This document shows, one piece after another, positions 23,381-33,326 of a stretch of 64,000 nucleotides of DNA. Source of the stretch: Salinarimonas rosea DSM 21201 (GTDB lineage: Bacteria > Pseudomonadota > Alphaproteobacteria > Rhizobiales > Beijerinckiaceae); assembly GCF_000429045.1 (NCBI RefSeq), contig NZ_AUBC01000006.1, positions 1 to 64,000 on the forward strand, given 5' to 3'. The position numbers and the translations under genes were made by a program. Within the stretch, counting starts at the first letter, position 1; each line of letters begins with the position of its first letter. The notes under the pieces are model-generated. The model was given only the letters and a program-made list of their open reading frames with translations. It made no database searches and was not told where the DNA came from.

Positions 23381-24472
23381 ATGGAACGTCGTCAATTCCT
23401 GAAGGGCGCCGCGGTCGGCGGCGTCGCCGCCGCCTCCGCTTTCGCGGCCCCGGCTGTCGCCCAGGGCAACATCACCTGGCGCATGGTCACGACCTGGCCG
23501 CGCAACTTTCCGGGCCTGGGCGTCGGCGCGCAGCGCCTGGCCGACCGCATCACCGCCGCCTCCGGCGGCCGGCTGACGGTCCAGGTGTTCTCCGCCGGCG
23601 AGCTCGTTCCGCCGCTGCAGTCGCTCGACGCGGTCATCGACGGCACCGCCGAGATGAGCCACGGCGCGGCCTATTATTGGCAGAACAAGAGCCAGGGCCT
23701 GTCCTTCTTCACCGGCGTTCCGTACGGCATGACGTCCCGCGAGCTCGCGGCCTGGGTGCGCTACATGGGCGGCCAGGAGCTGTGGGACGAGATCTACGAC
23801 CAGTTCGGCGTCCAGGGCTTCCTCTCCGGCGACACCGGCACCCAGGCGGGCGGCTGGTTCCGCAACGAGCTGACCGGCCTCGCCGACCTCCAGGGCCTGC
23901 GCTTCCGCACGCCGGGTCTCGGCGGGCGCGTGTGGGAGCAGCTCGGCGCGACCGTGACCAACATGGCCGGCGGCGAGATCTTCCCCGCCCTCCAGGCCGG
24001 CACGCTCGACGCGGCCGAGTTCGTCGGCCCCTACAACGACCTGGCGCTGGGCTTCTACCAGATCGCCAAGAACTACTACTTCCCCTCCTTCAACGAGCCG
24101 GGCCTCGCCACCGAGCTGGTCGTCGACAAGGCCAAGTTCCAGGCCCTGCCGGACGACCTGCAGGCGATCGTGCGCGACTGCAGCCAGGCCGAGTACGACC
24201 AGGTCGCCTCGGACTTCTACGCCAACAACCCGCGCGCTCTCGCCACGCTCGTCAACGATCACGGCGTCCAGGTGCGCTACTTCCCGGAGGAGATCCTCGA
24301 GGCCGGCGCCGTCGCCGCCAAGGAGATCATCCAGGGCCTGCTCGAGTCGGGCGACGACCTGACGAAGCGCGTCACCCAGTCCTACGTCGACGCCCTGCGC
24401 CTCGTGCGCACCTCGACGGAGCAGAACGACGCCCGCTTCATCGCGGCGCGCGAGAAGTACTTCCAGCTCTGA
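23381..24472 (+). CDS. TRAP transporter solute-binding protein (DctP family)
   Basis: The 363-residue periplasmic receptor begins with a Tat-type signal, MERRQFLKGAAVGG, ending at APAVAQ. The mature part has the DctP fold blocks: NITWRMVTTWPRNFPGLGVGAQRLADRI, GAAYYWQNKSQGLSFFTGVPYGM and the LQGLRFRTPGLGGRVWEQLGA loop that contains the carboxylate-contacting Arg. Such receptors feed organic acids to a DctQM membrane pair. No DctQ or DctM lies nearby, so it is an orphan receptor here. The start is fixed by GGAGGG at 23368-23373. An intrinsic terminator follows. Confidence 0.9.
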   Translation: MERRQFLKGAAVGGVAAASAFAAPAVAQGNITWRMVTTWPRNFPGLGVGAQRLADRITAASGGRLTVQVFSAGELVPPLQSLDAVIDGTAEMSHGAAYYWQNKSQGLSFFTGVPYGMTSRELAAWVRYMGGQELWDEIYDQFGVQGFLSGDTGTQAGGWFRNELTGLADLQGLRFRTPGLGGRVWEQLGATVTNMAGGEIFPALQAGTLDAAEFVGPYNDLALGFYQIAKNYYFPSFNEPGLATELVVDKAKFQALPDDLQAIVRDCSQAEYDQVASDFYANNPRALATLVNDHGVQVRYFPEEILEAGAVAAKEIIQGLLESGDDLTKRVTQSYVDALRLVRTSTEQNDARFIAAREKYFQL

Positions 24473-24500
24473 TCTCCCGCCTTCGGGCGACCGGAACGCG

Positions 24501-24537
24501 AGAAGCCCGGGCCGCGAGGCCCGGGCTTCTTCGTTTC
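24501..24537 (+). terminator. Intrinsic terminator after the TRAP receptor gene
   Basis: A 13-bp perfect stem (24501-24513 with 24518-24530, arm AGAAGCCCGGGCC) has a GCGA loop and is followed by TCGTTT. Confidence 0.85.
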
Positions 24538-24611
24538 CCGAAGGGGTCGGCTTCCCGGAAGGGGAGGTGAGGCGCGCCGCGTGCGGCCCTGCTCCTCGGC
24601 CCTGCTCCTCC

Positions 24612-25151
24612 TCAGCCCTGATTCTTGGCCCGCGCCTTCTCGATCGCGGCGGAGACCATGGCGAGCGCCTCCTCGGCGTCGCCCCAGCGCACGATCTTCA
24701 CCCACTTGCCGGGCTCGAGATCCTTGTAGTGCGCGAAGAAATGCTCGATCTGCTCGAGGGTGATCTTCGGCATGTCGGCGACCGTCTTGACGCTCTCGTA
24801 GCGGCGCGTGAGCTTCGTCGTCGGCACGGCGATGATCTTCTCGTCCTGCCCCGCCTCGTCCTCCATGATCAGCACGCCGACCGGGCGTACGGCGATGATG
24901 GCGCCGGGCACGATGGCGCGGGTGTTGGCGACGAGCACGTCCATCGGGTCGCCGTCGTCGGAGAGCGTGTGGGGGATGAAGCCGTAGTTCCCCGGGTAGC
25001 GCATCGAGGTGTAGAGGAAGCGGTCCACCACGAGCGTGCCCGCCTCCTTGTCGAGCTCGTACTTGATCGGCTCGCCGCCGATCGGCACCTCCACGATGAC
25101 GTTCACCTCGTGGGGCGGGTTCTTGCCGATGGACACGGCGTCGATGCGCAT
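24612..25151 (-). CDS. ppa: Inorganic pyrophosphatase
   Basis: The 179-residue family I soluble pyrophosphatase hydrolyses PPi released by polymer synthesis. The active-site signature [10 protein letters not shown] is complete. The other metal and phosphate ligands lie in [31 protein letters not shown] and the KLTRRYESV segment. The length is normal. The gene is monocistronic on the minus strand, convergent with the TRAP receptor gene. Confidence 0.96.
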   Translation of the reverse strand: MRIDAVSIGKNPPHEVNVIVEVPIGGEPIKYELDKEAGTLVVDRFLYTSMRYPGNYGFIPHTLSDDGDPMDVLVANTRAIVPGAIIAVRPVGVLIMEDEAGQDEKIIAVPTTKLTRRYESVKTVADMPKITLEQIEHFFAHYKDLEPGKWVKIVRWGDAEEALAMVSAAIEKARAKNQG

Positions 25152-25283
25152 GGCGATCCTCCTCGTCGCGGACGCGGCAGGCGCGTCGCGGGGGCTTTCG
25201 GTGGCGAGCTAGGTAGCTCCCCGCGTGGCGGCGCACAAGGACGACTTTCGCCGTCCGGTCACCCCCAGGGCGCTCGGGGGCGC

Positions 25284-25793
25284 TCACCGCTCGAACAGGT
25301 AGGCCTTCTTGGGCAGCTGGTCGGAGCCGATCCGCTCGCGCCCCTCGGCCACGAGCCGCCCGCCCAGACGCTCGTAGAAGCGGCAGGCGCGCTCGTTGTC
25401 GGACAGGCACCAGACCGCGACCGCGCGCGCCCCGCGATCGCCGAGGTCGTTGACGACGGCGCGGAACAGCCGCCGGCCGAGCCCCACGCCCTGGTACTCC
25501 GGCGCGAGGTAGAGCTCGTCGATCTCGCCCTCGGCGGGCAGGGACCGATCGCGGCAGCGGCCGTAGGAGGCGTAGCCCGCGATGGTCTTGCCGACGTCGA
25601 GCACGGCGAGCGGCCGCCCGCGGCGCAGCGAGAACGCCCACCAGCGCGGGCCGCGCCGCTGGATCATCCGCTCGAGCGCCACGCCCGGGATGATGCCGCC
25701 GTACGCCTCCCGCCAGGCCGCGTCGAAGACCTTCGAGATCGCGGCCGAATCGGCCGGCTTCGCGTGTCTGATGCCTGTGACGAGCTCGCTCAT
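25284..25793 (-). CDS. GNAT-family N-acetyltransferase
   Basis: The 169-residue protein has the GNAT acetyl-CoA motif A, LYLAPEYQGVGLGRRLF (about residues 95-111), and motif B, SDNERACRFYERLGGRL. The substrate cannot be read from the sequence. It lies downstream of trmD on the same strand, where rplS would be expected in many bacteria, but separated by about 90 bases. Confidence 0.85.
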   Translation of the reverse strand: MSELVTGIRHAKPADSAAISKVFDAAWREAYGGIIPGVALERMIQRRGPRWWAFSLRRGRPLAVLDVGKTIAGYASYGRCRDRSLPAEGEIDELYLAPEYQGVGLGRRLFRAVVNDLGDRGARAVAVWCLSDNERACRFYERLGGRLVAEGRERIGSDQLPKKAYLFER

Positions 25794-25882
25794 GCACGAA
25801 GCTTATGCCGGCCCGTGCGCCGTGGGAAGAGGCGCGTTCGCCGTGGGCCGCGACGCCGCGGCGCAGCGCGGGGATGCGGAAA

Positions 25883-26575
25883 TCAGTCCCCCAGCAGGTC
25901 GGGCCGCCGCGCGCGGGTGAGGGCGCGTGCCGCGTCGCGGCGAAAGCGGGCGATGCGCCCGTGGTCGCCCGAGAGGAGGACGTCGGGGATGGCGCGTCCC
26001 TCCCACTCCCGGGGGCGGGTGTAGTGCGGGTACTCGAGCAGCCCGCCCTCGAAGCTCTCCTCCTCGCCCGACGCGGCGGCGCCCATGACGCCGGGCAGGA
26101 GCCGCACCACCGCGTCGAGGAGCACCATCGCGGCGATCTCGCCGCCGGAGAGCACGTAGTCGCCGATCGAGACCTCGACGAGATCGCGCCCTTCGATCAC
26201 CCGTTCGTCGACGCCCTCGAAGCGCCCGCAGACGATCAGCGCGCCCGGGCCGGCGGCGAGCTCGCGGACGAAGTCCTGCCGCAGCGGGCGCCCGCGCGGG
26301 CTCATCAGGAGGCGCGGACGCGGGTCGTCGCCGGGGGCGGCGGCGTCGATCGCCTCGGCGAGCACGTCGGCACGGATCACCATGCCGGGCCCGCCGCCGG
26401 CGGGCGTGTCGTCCACCGCCCGATGCCGGCCGCGCCCGAAGGCGCGGATGTCGCGCGGCTCGAGCGACCAGGTCCCCCGCGCCAGCGCCTCGCCGCAGAG
26501 CGAGACCCCGAGCGGGCCGGGGAACATCTCGGGGTAGAGCGTGAGGACGCTCGCGTGGAAGCCGGGACCCGTCAC
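25883..26575 (-). CDS. trmD: tRNA (guanine37-N1)-methyltransferase
   Basis: The 230-residue SPOUT enzyme methylates G37 next to the anticodon, preventing +1 frameshifting. Knot motifs are present: [27 protein letters not shown] and [23 protein letters not shown] start at 26575 is required, because the gene overlaps the rimM stop by four bases (GTGA). It is the last member of the rpsP-rimM-trmD operon. rplS is not the next gene. Confidence 0.95.
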   Translation of the reverse strand: MTGPGFHASVLTLYPEMFPGPLGVSLCGEALARGTWSLEPRDIRAFGRGRHRAVDDTPAGGGPGMVIRADVLAEAIDAAAPGDDPRPRLLMSPRGRPLRQDFVRELAAGPGALIVCGRFEGVDERVIEGRDLVEVSIGDYVLSGGEIAAMVLLDAVVRLLPGVMGAAASGEEESFEGGLLEYPHYTRPREWEGRAIPDVLLSGDHGRIARFRRDAARALTRARRPDLLGD

Positions 26576-27222
26576 GGCGCGTCGTCCTCCGGCGGCGGCT
26601 CGGCCCGGGCGGGCGCGAACAGGTCGGCCGGCGGGCGGGCGACGACGCGGCCGGCGGGGACGTCGACGTCGGGCACGAAGGCGCGGGTGAAGGGGAGGAA
26701 GGCGGTCGCGCCGCCGCGCGCAGGCGCGATCTCGAGCAGGTCGCCCGCCCCGAAATCGGGCACGGCGACGATCCGGCCGATGGTCTCGCCCGCCTCGTCG
26801 AGGACCGGAAGGCCGATCAGGTCGGCGGCGAGCCAGGCGTCCTCGTCCGGATCGGGAGGCGCGAGCGCCGCGCGCGGCGCGTGGAGCGGCGTGCGCGTCA
26901 GCGCCTCGGCCGCCGTGCGGTCGCCGATGCCGGACAGGCGCACGACGAGCAGGTCGGGCGCCCCTCCCGGGGCACGCCGCGCGCTCTCGATGGTGAAGCG
27001 CCGTCCGTCGGGGGCCGCGAGCGGGCCGAGCCGGGCGACGCCCGAGGGGTCCTCGGTGAAGGACTTGAGCCGGATCTCGCCGCGCACCCCGTGGGCGCGG
27101 CCGAGCTCGGCCACGCGGACGAGGTCCGCGGCGGGAGCCGCGGAAACGGGTGCCGGGGGAGCGGGCTGCGCCGGGCCGGGCGCCCGCGCGCCGCGGCGCG
27201 AAGGCGGCTTTCGGCCCGGCAT
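26572..27222 (-). CDS. rimM: Ribosome maturation factor RimM
   Basis: The 216-residue protein has an N-terminal barrel ([21 protein letters not shown]) and a C-terminal PRC barrel ([53 protein letters not shown]). It binds S19 during 30S assembly. About 33 Pro/Ala-rich residues precede the barrel, and the tail is also low-complexity, both common in GC-rich alphaproteobacteria. The start MPGRKPPS at 27222 lies five bases after the rpsP stop. Confidence 0.92.
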   Translation of the reverse strand: MPGRKPPSRRGARAPGPAQPAPPAPVSAAPAADLVRVAELGRAHGVRGEIRLKSFTEDPSGVARLGPLAAPDGRRFTIESARRAPGGAPDLLVVRLSGIGDRTAAEALTRTPLHAPRAALAPPDPDEDAWLAADLIGLPVLDEAGETIGRIVAVPDFGAGDLLEIAPARGGATAFLPFTRAFVPDVDVPAGRVVARPPADLFAPARAEPPPEDDAP

Positions 27223-27227
27223 CGGCC

Positions 27228-27599
27228 TCACGCCTCGGCGCCGGAGGCGGCCTCGGCCGCGTCGGCCTCGCGCTTGGCACGCTCGGCGGCACGCTCCTGC
27301 GCCTTCTTGCCGGGCTTGCCCTTCTCGGGGTTCGCACGCTCCGGGCGCTTGGCGAGCCCCGCCTGGTCGAGGAAGCGCAGCACGCGGTCGGTGGGCTGGG
27401 CGCCCTTCTCGAGCCACGCCTTGGCCTTCTCGACGTCGAGCACGATGCGGTCGGCGGCGTCCTTGGGCTTCATCGGGTCGTAGGAGCCGATCCGGTCGAT
27501 GAAGCGGCCGTCGCGCGGGGAGCGCGAGTCGGCGACGACGATGCGGTAGTAGGGGCGCTTCTTGGCGCCGCCGCGGGTGAGGCGGATCTTGAGGGGCAT
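27228..27599 (-). CDS. rpsP: 30S ribosomal protein S16
   Basis: The 123-residue protein starts [20 protein letters not shown] and continues with [20 protein letters not shown], both diagnostic of S16. It carries an Ala/Lys/Glu-rich C-terminal extension (about residues 88-123) beyond the roughly 85-residue core, usual for this lineage. It heads the rpsP-rimM-trmD block. A GNAT gene lies between it and ffh. Confidence 0.96.
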   Translation of the reverse strand: MPLKIRLTRGGAKKRPYYRIVVADSRSPRDGRFIDRIGSYDPMKPKDAADRIVLDVEKAKAWLEKGAQPTDRVLRFLDQAGLAKRPERANPEKGKPGKKAQERAAERAKREADAAEAASGAEA

Positions 27600-27652
27600 G
27601 CCTGTCTTCTCCGGTTGCTGGTGTCTCGTGTCGTCACAGGTGAGGGCCGCGC

Positions 27653-28210
27653 TCAGCGGCCCGCGAGCTCCGCGGGGCCCGGGTGGCGCCAGACGTCCAC
27701 CGGCGAGCCTCGAAGATCGATCGACCCCTCCTCGCGCACGGCGCCGAGACGCTCGGCGACGCGCCGGGAGGGGTGGTTGTCCGCGTCGACGTAGCTGACG
27801 AGGGTGGTCAGCCCGATCACGCGGTAGGCGTAGTCCCGGGCCGCGCGGGCGGCCTCGGTGGCGAGGCCGCGACCCTGCGCGGAGGCGACCAGGGCCCAGC
27901 CGAGCTCCGGCTCCGGCCAGCCTTCCGGGTGCCAGACGCCGCACCAGCCGAGATAGGTGTCGCTCGTGCGGTCGGCGACGCAGAACTGGCCGAAGCCGCG
28001 CAGGTGCCAATGGCCGAGATGCATCGCGATCAGGCGCCAGGCGTCCTCGCGCTCGAGGCGGCCGCCGACGAAGCGGGCGGCGTCGGCCTCGGCGTAGAAG
28101 GCGGCGAGCGCGTCGAGATCGTCCTCGCGCAAGCCGCGCAGCACGAGCCGCTCGGTCTCGATCACGGGGATCGCCATGCCCGGCACCCGGCGCACTGCGT
28201 CTCGGCTCAT
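27653..28210 (-). CDS. GNAT-family acetyltransferase (RimJ/RimL-like)
   Basis: The 185-residue protein begins with [20 protein letters not shown] and has the acetyl-CoA motif [23 protein letters not shown], followed by [20 protein letters not shown]. These are features of ribosomal-protein- or antibiotic-type acetyltransferases of the RimJ/RimL group. Its ATG overlaps the ffh stop by four bases (ATGA), so it is inserted in the translation-linked ffh-rpsP-rimM-trmD operon. A ribosomal or translation-related substrate would fit but is not shown. A second in-frame ATG ([10 protein letters not shown]) is an alternative start. Confidence 0.85.
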   Translation of the reverse strand: MSRDAVRRVPGMAIPVIETERLVLRGLREDDLDALAAFYAEADAARFVGGRLEREDAWRLIAMHLGHWHLRGFGQFCVADRTSDTYLGWCGVWHPEGWPEPELGWALVASAQGRGLATEAARAARDYAYRVIGLTTLVSYVDADNHPSRRVAERLGAVREEGSIDLRGSPVDVWRHPGPAELAGR

Positions 28211-29790
28211 TTCTTCTTGCCTCCGAACGGGAAGCCGCCGCCGAGGCCCGGCAGGCCGCCGCCCTTCGGGCCGCCGAGCCCGGGCAGGCCGGGCTTTCCG
28301 GGTCCGCCGAGGCCCGGCGGCATCGGCGGCAGGCCGCCGCCGCCACCCATCTTCTTCTGCATCTCGGCGATCATCTCCGGCGTCGGCTCGGGCATGCCGC
28401 CCATTCCGCCCATGCCGCCCATGCCGCCGCCCATGCCCCCGCCACCGAGCCCGAACATGCCGCCGAGGGCGCCGGCGATGCCGCCCTTCTTGTTCTTGCC
28501 CATCATCTTCATGACGTCCGCCATCTGGCGGTGCATCTTGAGGAGCTTGTTGACGTCCTCGACCTTCATGCCGGCGCCCGCCGCGATGCGCTTCTTGCGC
28601 GAGGCCTTCAGGATGTCCGGATTCTTGCGCTCGGCCGGGGTCATCGAGGAGATGATGGCGCGCTGGCGCTTGATCATCTTGTCGTCGACCTTGGCGCCCT
28701 CGAGCTGCTTCTTCATGGCGCCCATGCCGGGCATCATGCCCATCAGACCGCCGACGCCGCCGATCTTCTCCATCTGGCCGAGCTGCTCGGAGAGATCCTC
28801 GAGGTCGAACTTGCCCTTGCGCATGCGCTCGGCCATGCGCACGGCCTTCTCCTGGTCGATCGTCTGCGCGGCCTTCTCGACCAGCGAGACGATGTCGCCC
28901 ATGCCCAGGATGCGGTTGGCGACGCGGCTCGGGTGGAACTCCTCGAGCGCGTCGACCTTCTCGCCGGTGCCGATCAGCTTGATCGGCTTGCCGGTCACCG
29001 CGCGCATGGAGAGCGCCGCGCCGCCGCGGCTGTCACCGTCCATGCGGGTCAGCACGATGCCGGTGAGGCCCATGCGCCCGTCGAAGGCGCGGGCGGTGTT
29101 CACCGCGTCCTGGCCGGTCAGCGCGTCGGCGACGAGGAGCACCTCGTGCGCCTCGACCGCGCGGCCGACGTCTGCGGCCTCCGCCATCAGCTGCTCGTCG
29201 ACGGTGACGCGGCCCGCCGTGTCGAGCATCACCACGTCGTAGCCGCCGAGCCGCGCCGCCTGCATGGCGCGCTTGGCGATCTGCACGGCCGACTGGCCGG
29301 CGACGATGGGCAGCGTGTCGACGCCCACCTGCTTGCCGAGGATGGCGAGCTGCTCCATCGCGGCCGGGCGGCGCGTGTCGAGCGAGGCCATCAGGACCCG
29401 CTTCTTCTCGCGCTCGGAGAGCCGCTTGGCGATCTTGGCGGTGGTGGTGGTCTTGCCCGAGCCCTGGAGGCCGACCATCAGGATCGGCACCGGCGGCTCG
29501 GCCCGCAGGTCGATCGTCTCGGCGTCGGCGCCGAGCATCTCGACGAGGGCGTCGTTGACGATCTTGACGACCATCTGCCCGGGGGTGACGGACTTCACCA
29601 CCTCGGCGCCCACCGCCCGCTCGCGTACGCGGTCGGTGAAGGAGCGCACCACCTCGAGCGCCACGTCGGCCTCGAGCAGCGCGCGGCGCACCTCGCGCAG
29701 GGCCTCGGCGACGTCGTTGTCGGAGAGCGAGCCGCGGCGCGTGAGGCCGTCGAGGATGCCGGAGAGGCGTTCGGAGAGGCCTTCGAACAT
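28207..29790 (-). CDS. ffh: Signal recognition particle GTPase Ffh
   Basis: The 527-residue SRP54 homologue targets nascent membrane proteins with 4.5S RNA and FtsY. The G domain shows [18 protein letters not shown] (P-loop), DTRRPAA, LDTAGR and [10 protein letters not shown]. The M domain has Met-rich helices ([16 protein letters not shown]) and the SRP RNA-binding segment [14 protein letters not shown]. After the M domain a long Gly/Met/Pro-rich tail (about residues 445-527) extends well past E. coli Ffh (about 450 residues). The 4.5S RNA gene is not in the window. Confidence 0.96.
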   Translation of the reverse strand: MFEGLSERLSGILDGLTRRGSLSDNDVAEALREVRRALLEADVALEVVRSFTDRVRERAVGAEVVKSVTPGQMVVKIVNDALVEMLGADAETIDLRAEPPVPILMVGLQGSGKTTTTAKIAKRLSEREKKRVLMASLDTRRPAAMEQLAILGKQVGVDTLPIVAGQSAVQIAKRAMQAARLGGYDVVMLDTAGRVTVDEQLMAEAADVGRAVEAHEVLLVADALTGQDAVNTARAFDGRMGLTGIVLTRMDGDSRGGAALSMRAVTGKPIKLIGTGEKVDALEEFHPSRVANRILGMGDIVSLVEKAAQTIDQEKAVRMAERMRKGKFDLEDLSEQLGQMEKIGGVGGLMGMMPGMGAMKKQLEGAKVDDKMIKRQRAIISSMTPAERKNPDILKASRKKRIAAGAGMKVEDVNKLLKMHRQMADVMKMMGKNKKGGIAGALGGMFGLGGGGMGGGMGGMGGMGGMPEPTPEMIAEMQKKMGGGGGLPPMPPGLGGPGKPGLPGLGGPKGGGLPGLGGGFPFGGKKK

Positions 29791-29792
29791 GA

Positions 29793-30023
29793 TCAGTCGA
29801 GCCCTTTGGCGAGGAGCGGGGTGTCGTCGGCATCGATGGCGGCGTCGAAATGCGCCGTCGCCGCCACGAACTTGTCGCGGCAGCCGGGATTGCAGAAGCC
29901 GACGACGCGGCCGCGATAGCGCGCGAGCGAATCCGCCGCGATCGGCTTTCCCGACCACGGGCAGGTCTCGTTCACCGCCTCCGCGATGTCGAGGGTCTCG
30001 CCCTCGCGCGTCGTCTCGCTCAT
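29793..30023 (-). CDS. Small Cys-containing protein with a YHS-like metal-binding pattern
   Basis: The 76-residue protein has CPWSGKPIAADSLARYRG followed by VGFCNPGCRDKF, i.e. a Cys near the start and a CxxxC pair about 23 residues later. This resembles short YHS/TRASH-type zinc or copper motifs. It is followed by an acidic C-terminus. It lies two bases upstream of ffh on the same strand, so it is co-transcribed. The function is not known; metal binding is an inference from the cysteines. Confidence 0.65.
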   Translation of the reverse strand: MSETTREGETLDIAEAVNETCPWSGKPIAADSLARYRGRVVGFCNPGCRDKFVAATAHFDAAIDADDTPLLAKGLD

Positions 30024-30528
30024 GCTCACCCGGCTCGATATGGGGGCCTCGGCCCCGCCTCGCCACCGCTCTCGGCCGCCGACGCAACGCGGATCGCGCC
30101 CGAGGGCGCGACGCGCTGTCGGGCGTTGACCTCCGGCCTCGCGGGGCCGGTCGGCGGATCGAGCGTTCGTCTGCGACGAAGAGCCAGGGGAGGGGAGGTA
30201 CAGGGGGGCGGGCGACGAGTCAAGGATTTGCGGGTGATCGACCGGGCGGACCCGCGGGACGTGCGTGGCGCGGGCTGGACCGCACCGGGTCTTCGTGGGA
30301 TCACGAGCCCGGCGTGCTTCGCGAGCGGGGAAGCGCGCGGCGGACGCCTGCCTGCCCCGTGTGCGTCCTGCGACGCCGATCGTGCCCAACGAAGAGGCAT
30401 TTCGCTTGACGCTGCGGAGCCATGTGCTTGCATGGCCGAGCCTGGTTCCGCCCGCCCGGTCCGGCACGGCCCTTGCCAGGGTCGCCGCACGAGAGATCAT
30501 CCGTACCCGTACGCAGGAGCGCCGCCGC
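30024..30528. other. Intergenic region between divergent ffh operon and ABC importer
   Basis: No credible gene lies in these 505 bases. A TTGACG at about 30407 is a possible -35 box for the importer, with no convincing -10. I looked for a thiamine riboswitch because the receptor is NMT1/THI5-like and did not find its conserved motifs. Confidence 0.5.
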
Positions 30529-31587
30529 ATGACTTCCCGCCTCCCCCGTCTCACCCGCCGCAGCCTGATCGCCGCCTTCGCCGGAGGCGTCGCGCTCTGC
30601 GGCCTCGCCGCGGCCCCGGCCGTGGCGCAGGAGCCGACGCCGCTGCGCTTCTCGCTCGACTGGCGCTTCGAGGGGCCGTCGGCGCCGTTCCTCGCGGCCT
30701 TGGAGAAGGGCTACTTCGAGGAGGAGGGGCTCGACGTCACCATCGACGCCGGTGGCGGCTCGGTCGAGTCGATCAACCGCGTCGCGTCCGGCCCCTACGA
30801 CATGGCCTTCGGCGACTTCAACTCGCTGATCCGCTACCGCTCGGACCCCGCCTCGGTCCCCGTCAAGGCGGTCGCCATGGTCTACAACAAGCCCGCCTTC
30901 GCCATCGTGGGGCGCGCCTCGCGCGGCATCACCGAGGACCTGGAGAGCCTGCGCGGCAAGACCTTCGGCGCCCCGGCGGCCGACGCGGCCTACGCGCAGT
31001 GGCCGATCTTCAAGGACGTCAACGAGATCGACGAGGCCGAGTGGGAGATGAGGTTCGAGAACGTCGGCTTCCCCGTGCGCGAGCCGATGCTGGCCCAGGG
31101 CGAGGTCGACGCGGTGTTCGGATTCGCCATGTCGTCCGCCATCAACCTCGCCGCCCGCGGCGTGCCGAAGGACGACATCGTGGTGCTCAACATGGGCGAT
31201 TACGGCGTCGAGCTCTACGGGAACGTGATCATGGCCAAGCCCGCCTTCATGGAGGAGAACCCCGAGGCGGTGGCGGGCTTCCTGCGCGCCTTCATCCGCG
31301 GGCTCGAGGACACGATCGCCAACCCGACCGAGGGCGCCGGCTATGTCGTCAAGTACAACGACGTCGCCCGCCAGGAGGTGGAGGCCGATCGCTGGCGCAT
31401 GACGATCGAGAACAACATCCTCACCGACGAGGTCGCGCAGAACGGCTTCGGCGACGTCGACCCCGCGCGCTACGAGCGGGCGCTCGAGCAGATCGACCTC
31501 ACCTTCGACTTCCAGGACCGCCCGGCGCTGGAGGACGTGTTCACGTCCGAGTTCCTGCCGCCGAAGGAGGAGCGCATGCTCCCGTGA
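30529..31587 (+). CDS. ABC transporter substrate-binding protein (SsuA/NMT1-THI5 family)
   Basis: The 352-residue periplasmic protein has a twin-Arg type signal, RLTRRSLIAAFAGG, cleaved near AVAQ at residue 34. The mature part has LRFSLDWRFEGPSAPFLAALEKGYFEEEGLDV, typical of SsuA/THI5-like receptors for sulfonates, pyrimidines or similar small molecules. Also present are SGPYDMAFGDFNSLIRY and FGAPAADAAYAQWPIF. It starts the receptor-ATPase-permease operon, and an AGGAG sequence precedes the ATG. The substrate cannot be settled from sequence. Confidence 0.9.
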   Translation: MTSRLPRLTRRSLIAAFAGGVALCGLAAAPAVAQEPTPLRFSLDWRFEGPSAPFLAALEKGYFEEEGLDVTIDAGGGSVESINRVASGPYDMAFGDFNSLIRYRSDPASVPVKAVAMVYNKPAFAIVGRASRGITEDLESLRGKTFGAPAADAAYAQWPIFKDVNEIDEAEWEMRFENVGFPVREPMLAQGEVDAVFGFAMSSAINLAARGVPKDDIVVLNMGDYGVELYGNVIMAKPAFMEENPEAVAGFLRAFIRGLEDTIANPTEGAGYVVKYNDVARQEVEADRWRMTIENNILTDEVAQNGFGDVDPARYERALEQIDLTFDFQDRPALEDVFTSEFLPPKEERMLP

Positions 31588-31664
31588 GGAGCGCGCGACG
31601 CCGACCGCATCCGAACGAGGACGGCCCCGGCCATGCGCCGGGGCCGACGCATCCGGAGACATTC

Positions 31665-32456
31665 GTGCAGGCCTTCGTCGACATCCACGACGTCACCCAC
31701 ATCTACTCCGGCGCCGAGGACGGGGCGCCGGCGGTCGAGCACATGACGCTCGCGGTGCGCGAGGGCGAGTTCGCCGCCATCGTCGGCCCCTCCGGCTGCG
31801 GCAAGTCGACGGTGATGAAGCTCGCCACCGGCCTCCAGTTTCCCGCGAAGGGAACCGTCGTCGTCGGGGGCGAGGAGGTGACGAAGCCGGTGAAGCTCGC
31901 GGGCATGGCCTTCCAGAACCCGGTGATGCTGCCCTGGCGCACGACCCTCGACAACCTGCTCCTCCCGCTCGAGATCGTGCAGCCGCACCGCTCGCGCCTG
32001 CGCCGCCACAAGGCGGAATACGTCGCGCGCGCCGAGCACCTGCTGGCCGAGGTCGGGCTCGCCGGGCAGGGCGCGAAGTTCCCCTGGCAGCTCTCGGGCG
32101 GCATGCAGCAGCGCGCCTCGCTGTGCCGTGCGCTGATCCACGAGCCCAAGCTCCTAATGCTCGACGAGCCCTTCGGCGCGCTCGACGCCTTCACCCGCGA
32201 GGAGCTGTGGTGCATCATCCGCGACCTCCACGCGGAGCAGGGCTTCACCGTGATCCTCGTGACGCACGACCTGCGCGAGGCGGTGTTCCTCGCCGACCGC
32301 GTGTTCTGCATGTCGGCGCGGCCGGGGCGGATCATCGCCGAGCGGCACGTCGACCTGCCGCGGCCGCGGGACCTCGAGATCATGTACACCGCCGCCTTCA
32401 CCGACATCGTCCACGAGCTGCGCGGGCACATCGCCGACGCGCGGCAAGCGGCCTGA
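31665..32456 (+). CDS. ABC transporter ATPase (SsuB/TauB type)
   Basis: The 263-residue ATPase has Walker A GPSGCGKST, Q-loop AFQNPVMLPW, signature LSGGMQQR, Walker B LLMLDEPFGALD and switch His in VILVTHDLREAVFLADR. A GTG start at 31665 with GGAG eight bases upstream is preferred; a longer in-frame opening exists but has no such site. It powers the permease encoded next, with the receptor gene just upstream. Confidence 0.93.
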   Translation: MQAFVDIHDVTHIYSGAEDGAPAVEHMTLAVREGEFAAIVGPSGCGKSTVMKLATGLQFPAKGTVVVGGEEVTKPVKLAGMAFQNPVMLPWRTTLDNLLLPLEIVQPHRSRLRRHKAEYVARAEHLLAEVGLAGQGAKFPWQLSGGMQQRASLCRALIHEPKLLMLDEPFGALDAFTREELWCIIRDLHAEQGFTVILVTHDLREAVFLADRVFCMSARPGRIIAERHVDLPRPRDLEIMYTAAFTDIVHELRGHIADARQAA

Positions 32457-32477
32457 GCGCGGAAGGAAGCGCCCGTG

Positions 32478-33260
32478 ATGCACGCCAAACGCCGCCGCCG
32501 CGCGCTCCTCGCCGCCGCACCGTGGATGTTCACGATCGGCTTCTTCGTGCTGTGGGAGATCCTGGTGCGCGTCACCGGGATGTCGACCTTCGTGCTGCCG
32601 GCGCCCAGCGTCATCGCGGAGGCGCTCTGGCAGTTCCGCGGCCCGCTCTCGCTGCATTCCTTCCACACGGCCTGGATGACGCTGGCCGGTTTCGTCATCG
32701 CCGTCGTGTTCGGTCTCCTGCTCGGCATGGCGCTGGGCGCCTCGCGCCTGGTGCACGCGGGCTCCTACCCGCTGCTGGTGGGCTTCAACGCCATCCCGAA
32801 GGTCGCCGTGGTGCCGATCCTGGTGATCTGGTTCGGCGTCGGCTGGCTGCCGCCGGTGCTCACCGCGTTCCTGATCTCGTTCTTCCCGATCGTGGTGAAC
32901 GTGGCGACGGGCCTCGCCACGATCGAGCCCGAGACCGAGGACGTGCTGCGTGCGCTCGGCGCCTCGAAGCGCGACATCATCGTCAAGGTCGGCATCCCGC
33001 GCGCGATGCCGTACTTCTTCGGCTCGCTGAAGGTCGCGATCACGCTGGCCTTCGTCGGCTCGGTCATCGCCGAGTACAACGCCTCGAACTTCGGGGTGGG
33101 CAACCTGATGGCCCGCGCCTCGGCGGACTTCAACGTGCCGCTCCTGTTCGCGGCGCTGATCGCGCTCGCCGTGCTCGGCGTGATCATGTACGCGGCGACC
33201 GCCATCGTCGAGAAGCGCATGACCGGCTGGGCGCAACGCTCGCAGATGGCGAGCGCGTGA
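32478..33260 (+). CDS. ABC transporter permease (SsuC/TauC type)
   Basis: The 260-residue protein has about six membrane helices and the cytoplasmic coupling loop EDVLRALGASKRDIIVKVGIPRAMPYF (an EAA-type loop for contact with the ATPase). The first helix is WMFTIGFFVLWEIL. GTG at 32475 and ATG at 32478 are adjacent alternatives; GGAAGG lies just upstream. It completes the importer operon. Confidence 0.92.
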   Translation: MHAKRRRRALLAAAPWMFTIGFFVLWEILVRVTGMSTFVLPAPSVIAEALWQFRGPLSLHSFHTAWMTLAGFVIAVVFGLLLGMALGASRLVHAGSYPLLVGFNAIPKVAVVPILVIWFGVGWLPPVLTAFLISFFPIVVNVATGLATIEPETEDVLRALGASKRDIIVKVGIPRAMPYFFGSLKVAITLAFVGSVIAEYNASNFGVGNLMARASADFNVPLLFAALIALAVLGVIMYAATAIVEKRMTGWAQRSQMASA

Positions 33261-33326
33261 GCCGATCCGCGACGACGGCTGTCTGCGGCGCTTGCCCCGA
33301 ATCGCTCCCCCGGCGATGATGCCGCC

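Noticed and set aside
30024-30528. Thiamine (TPP) riboswitch before the NMT1/THI5-like importer
   Set aside because: The conserved CTGAGA and ACCTGAT-type segments are absent.
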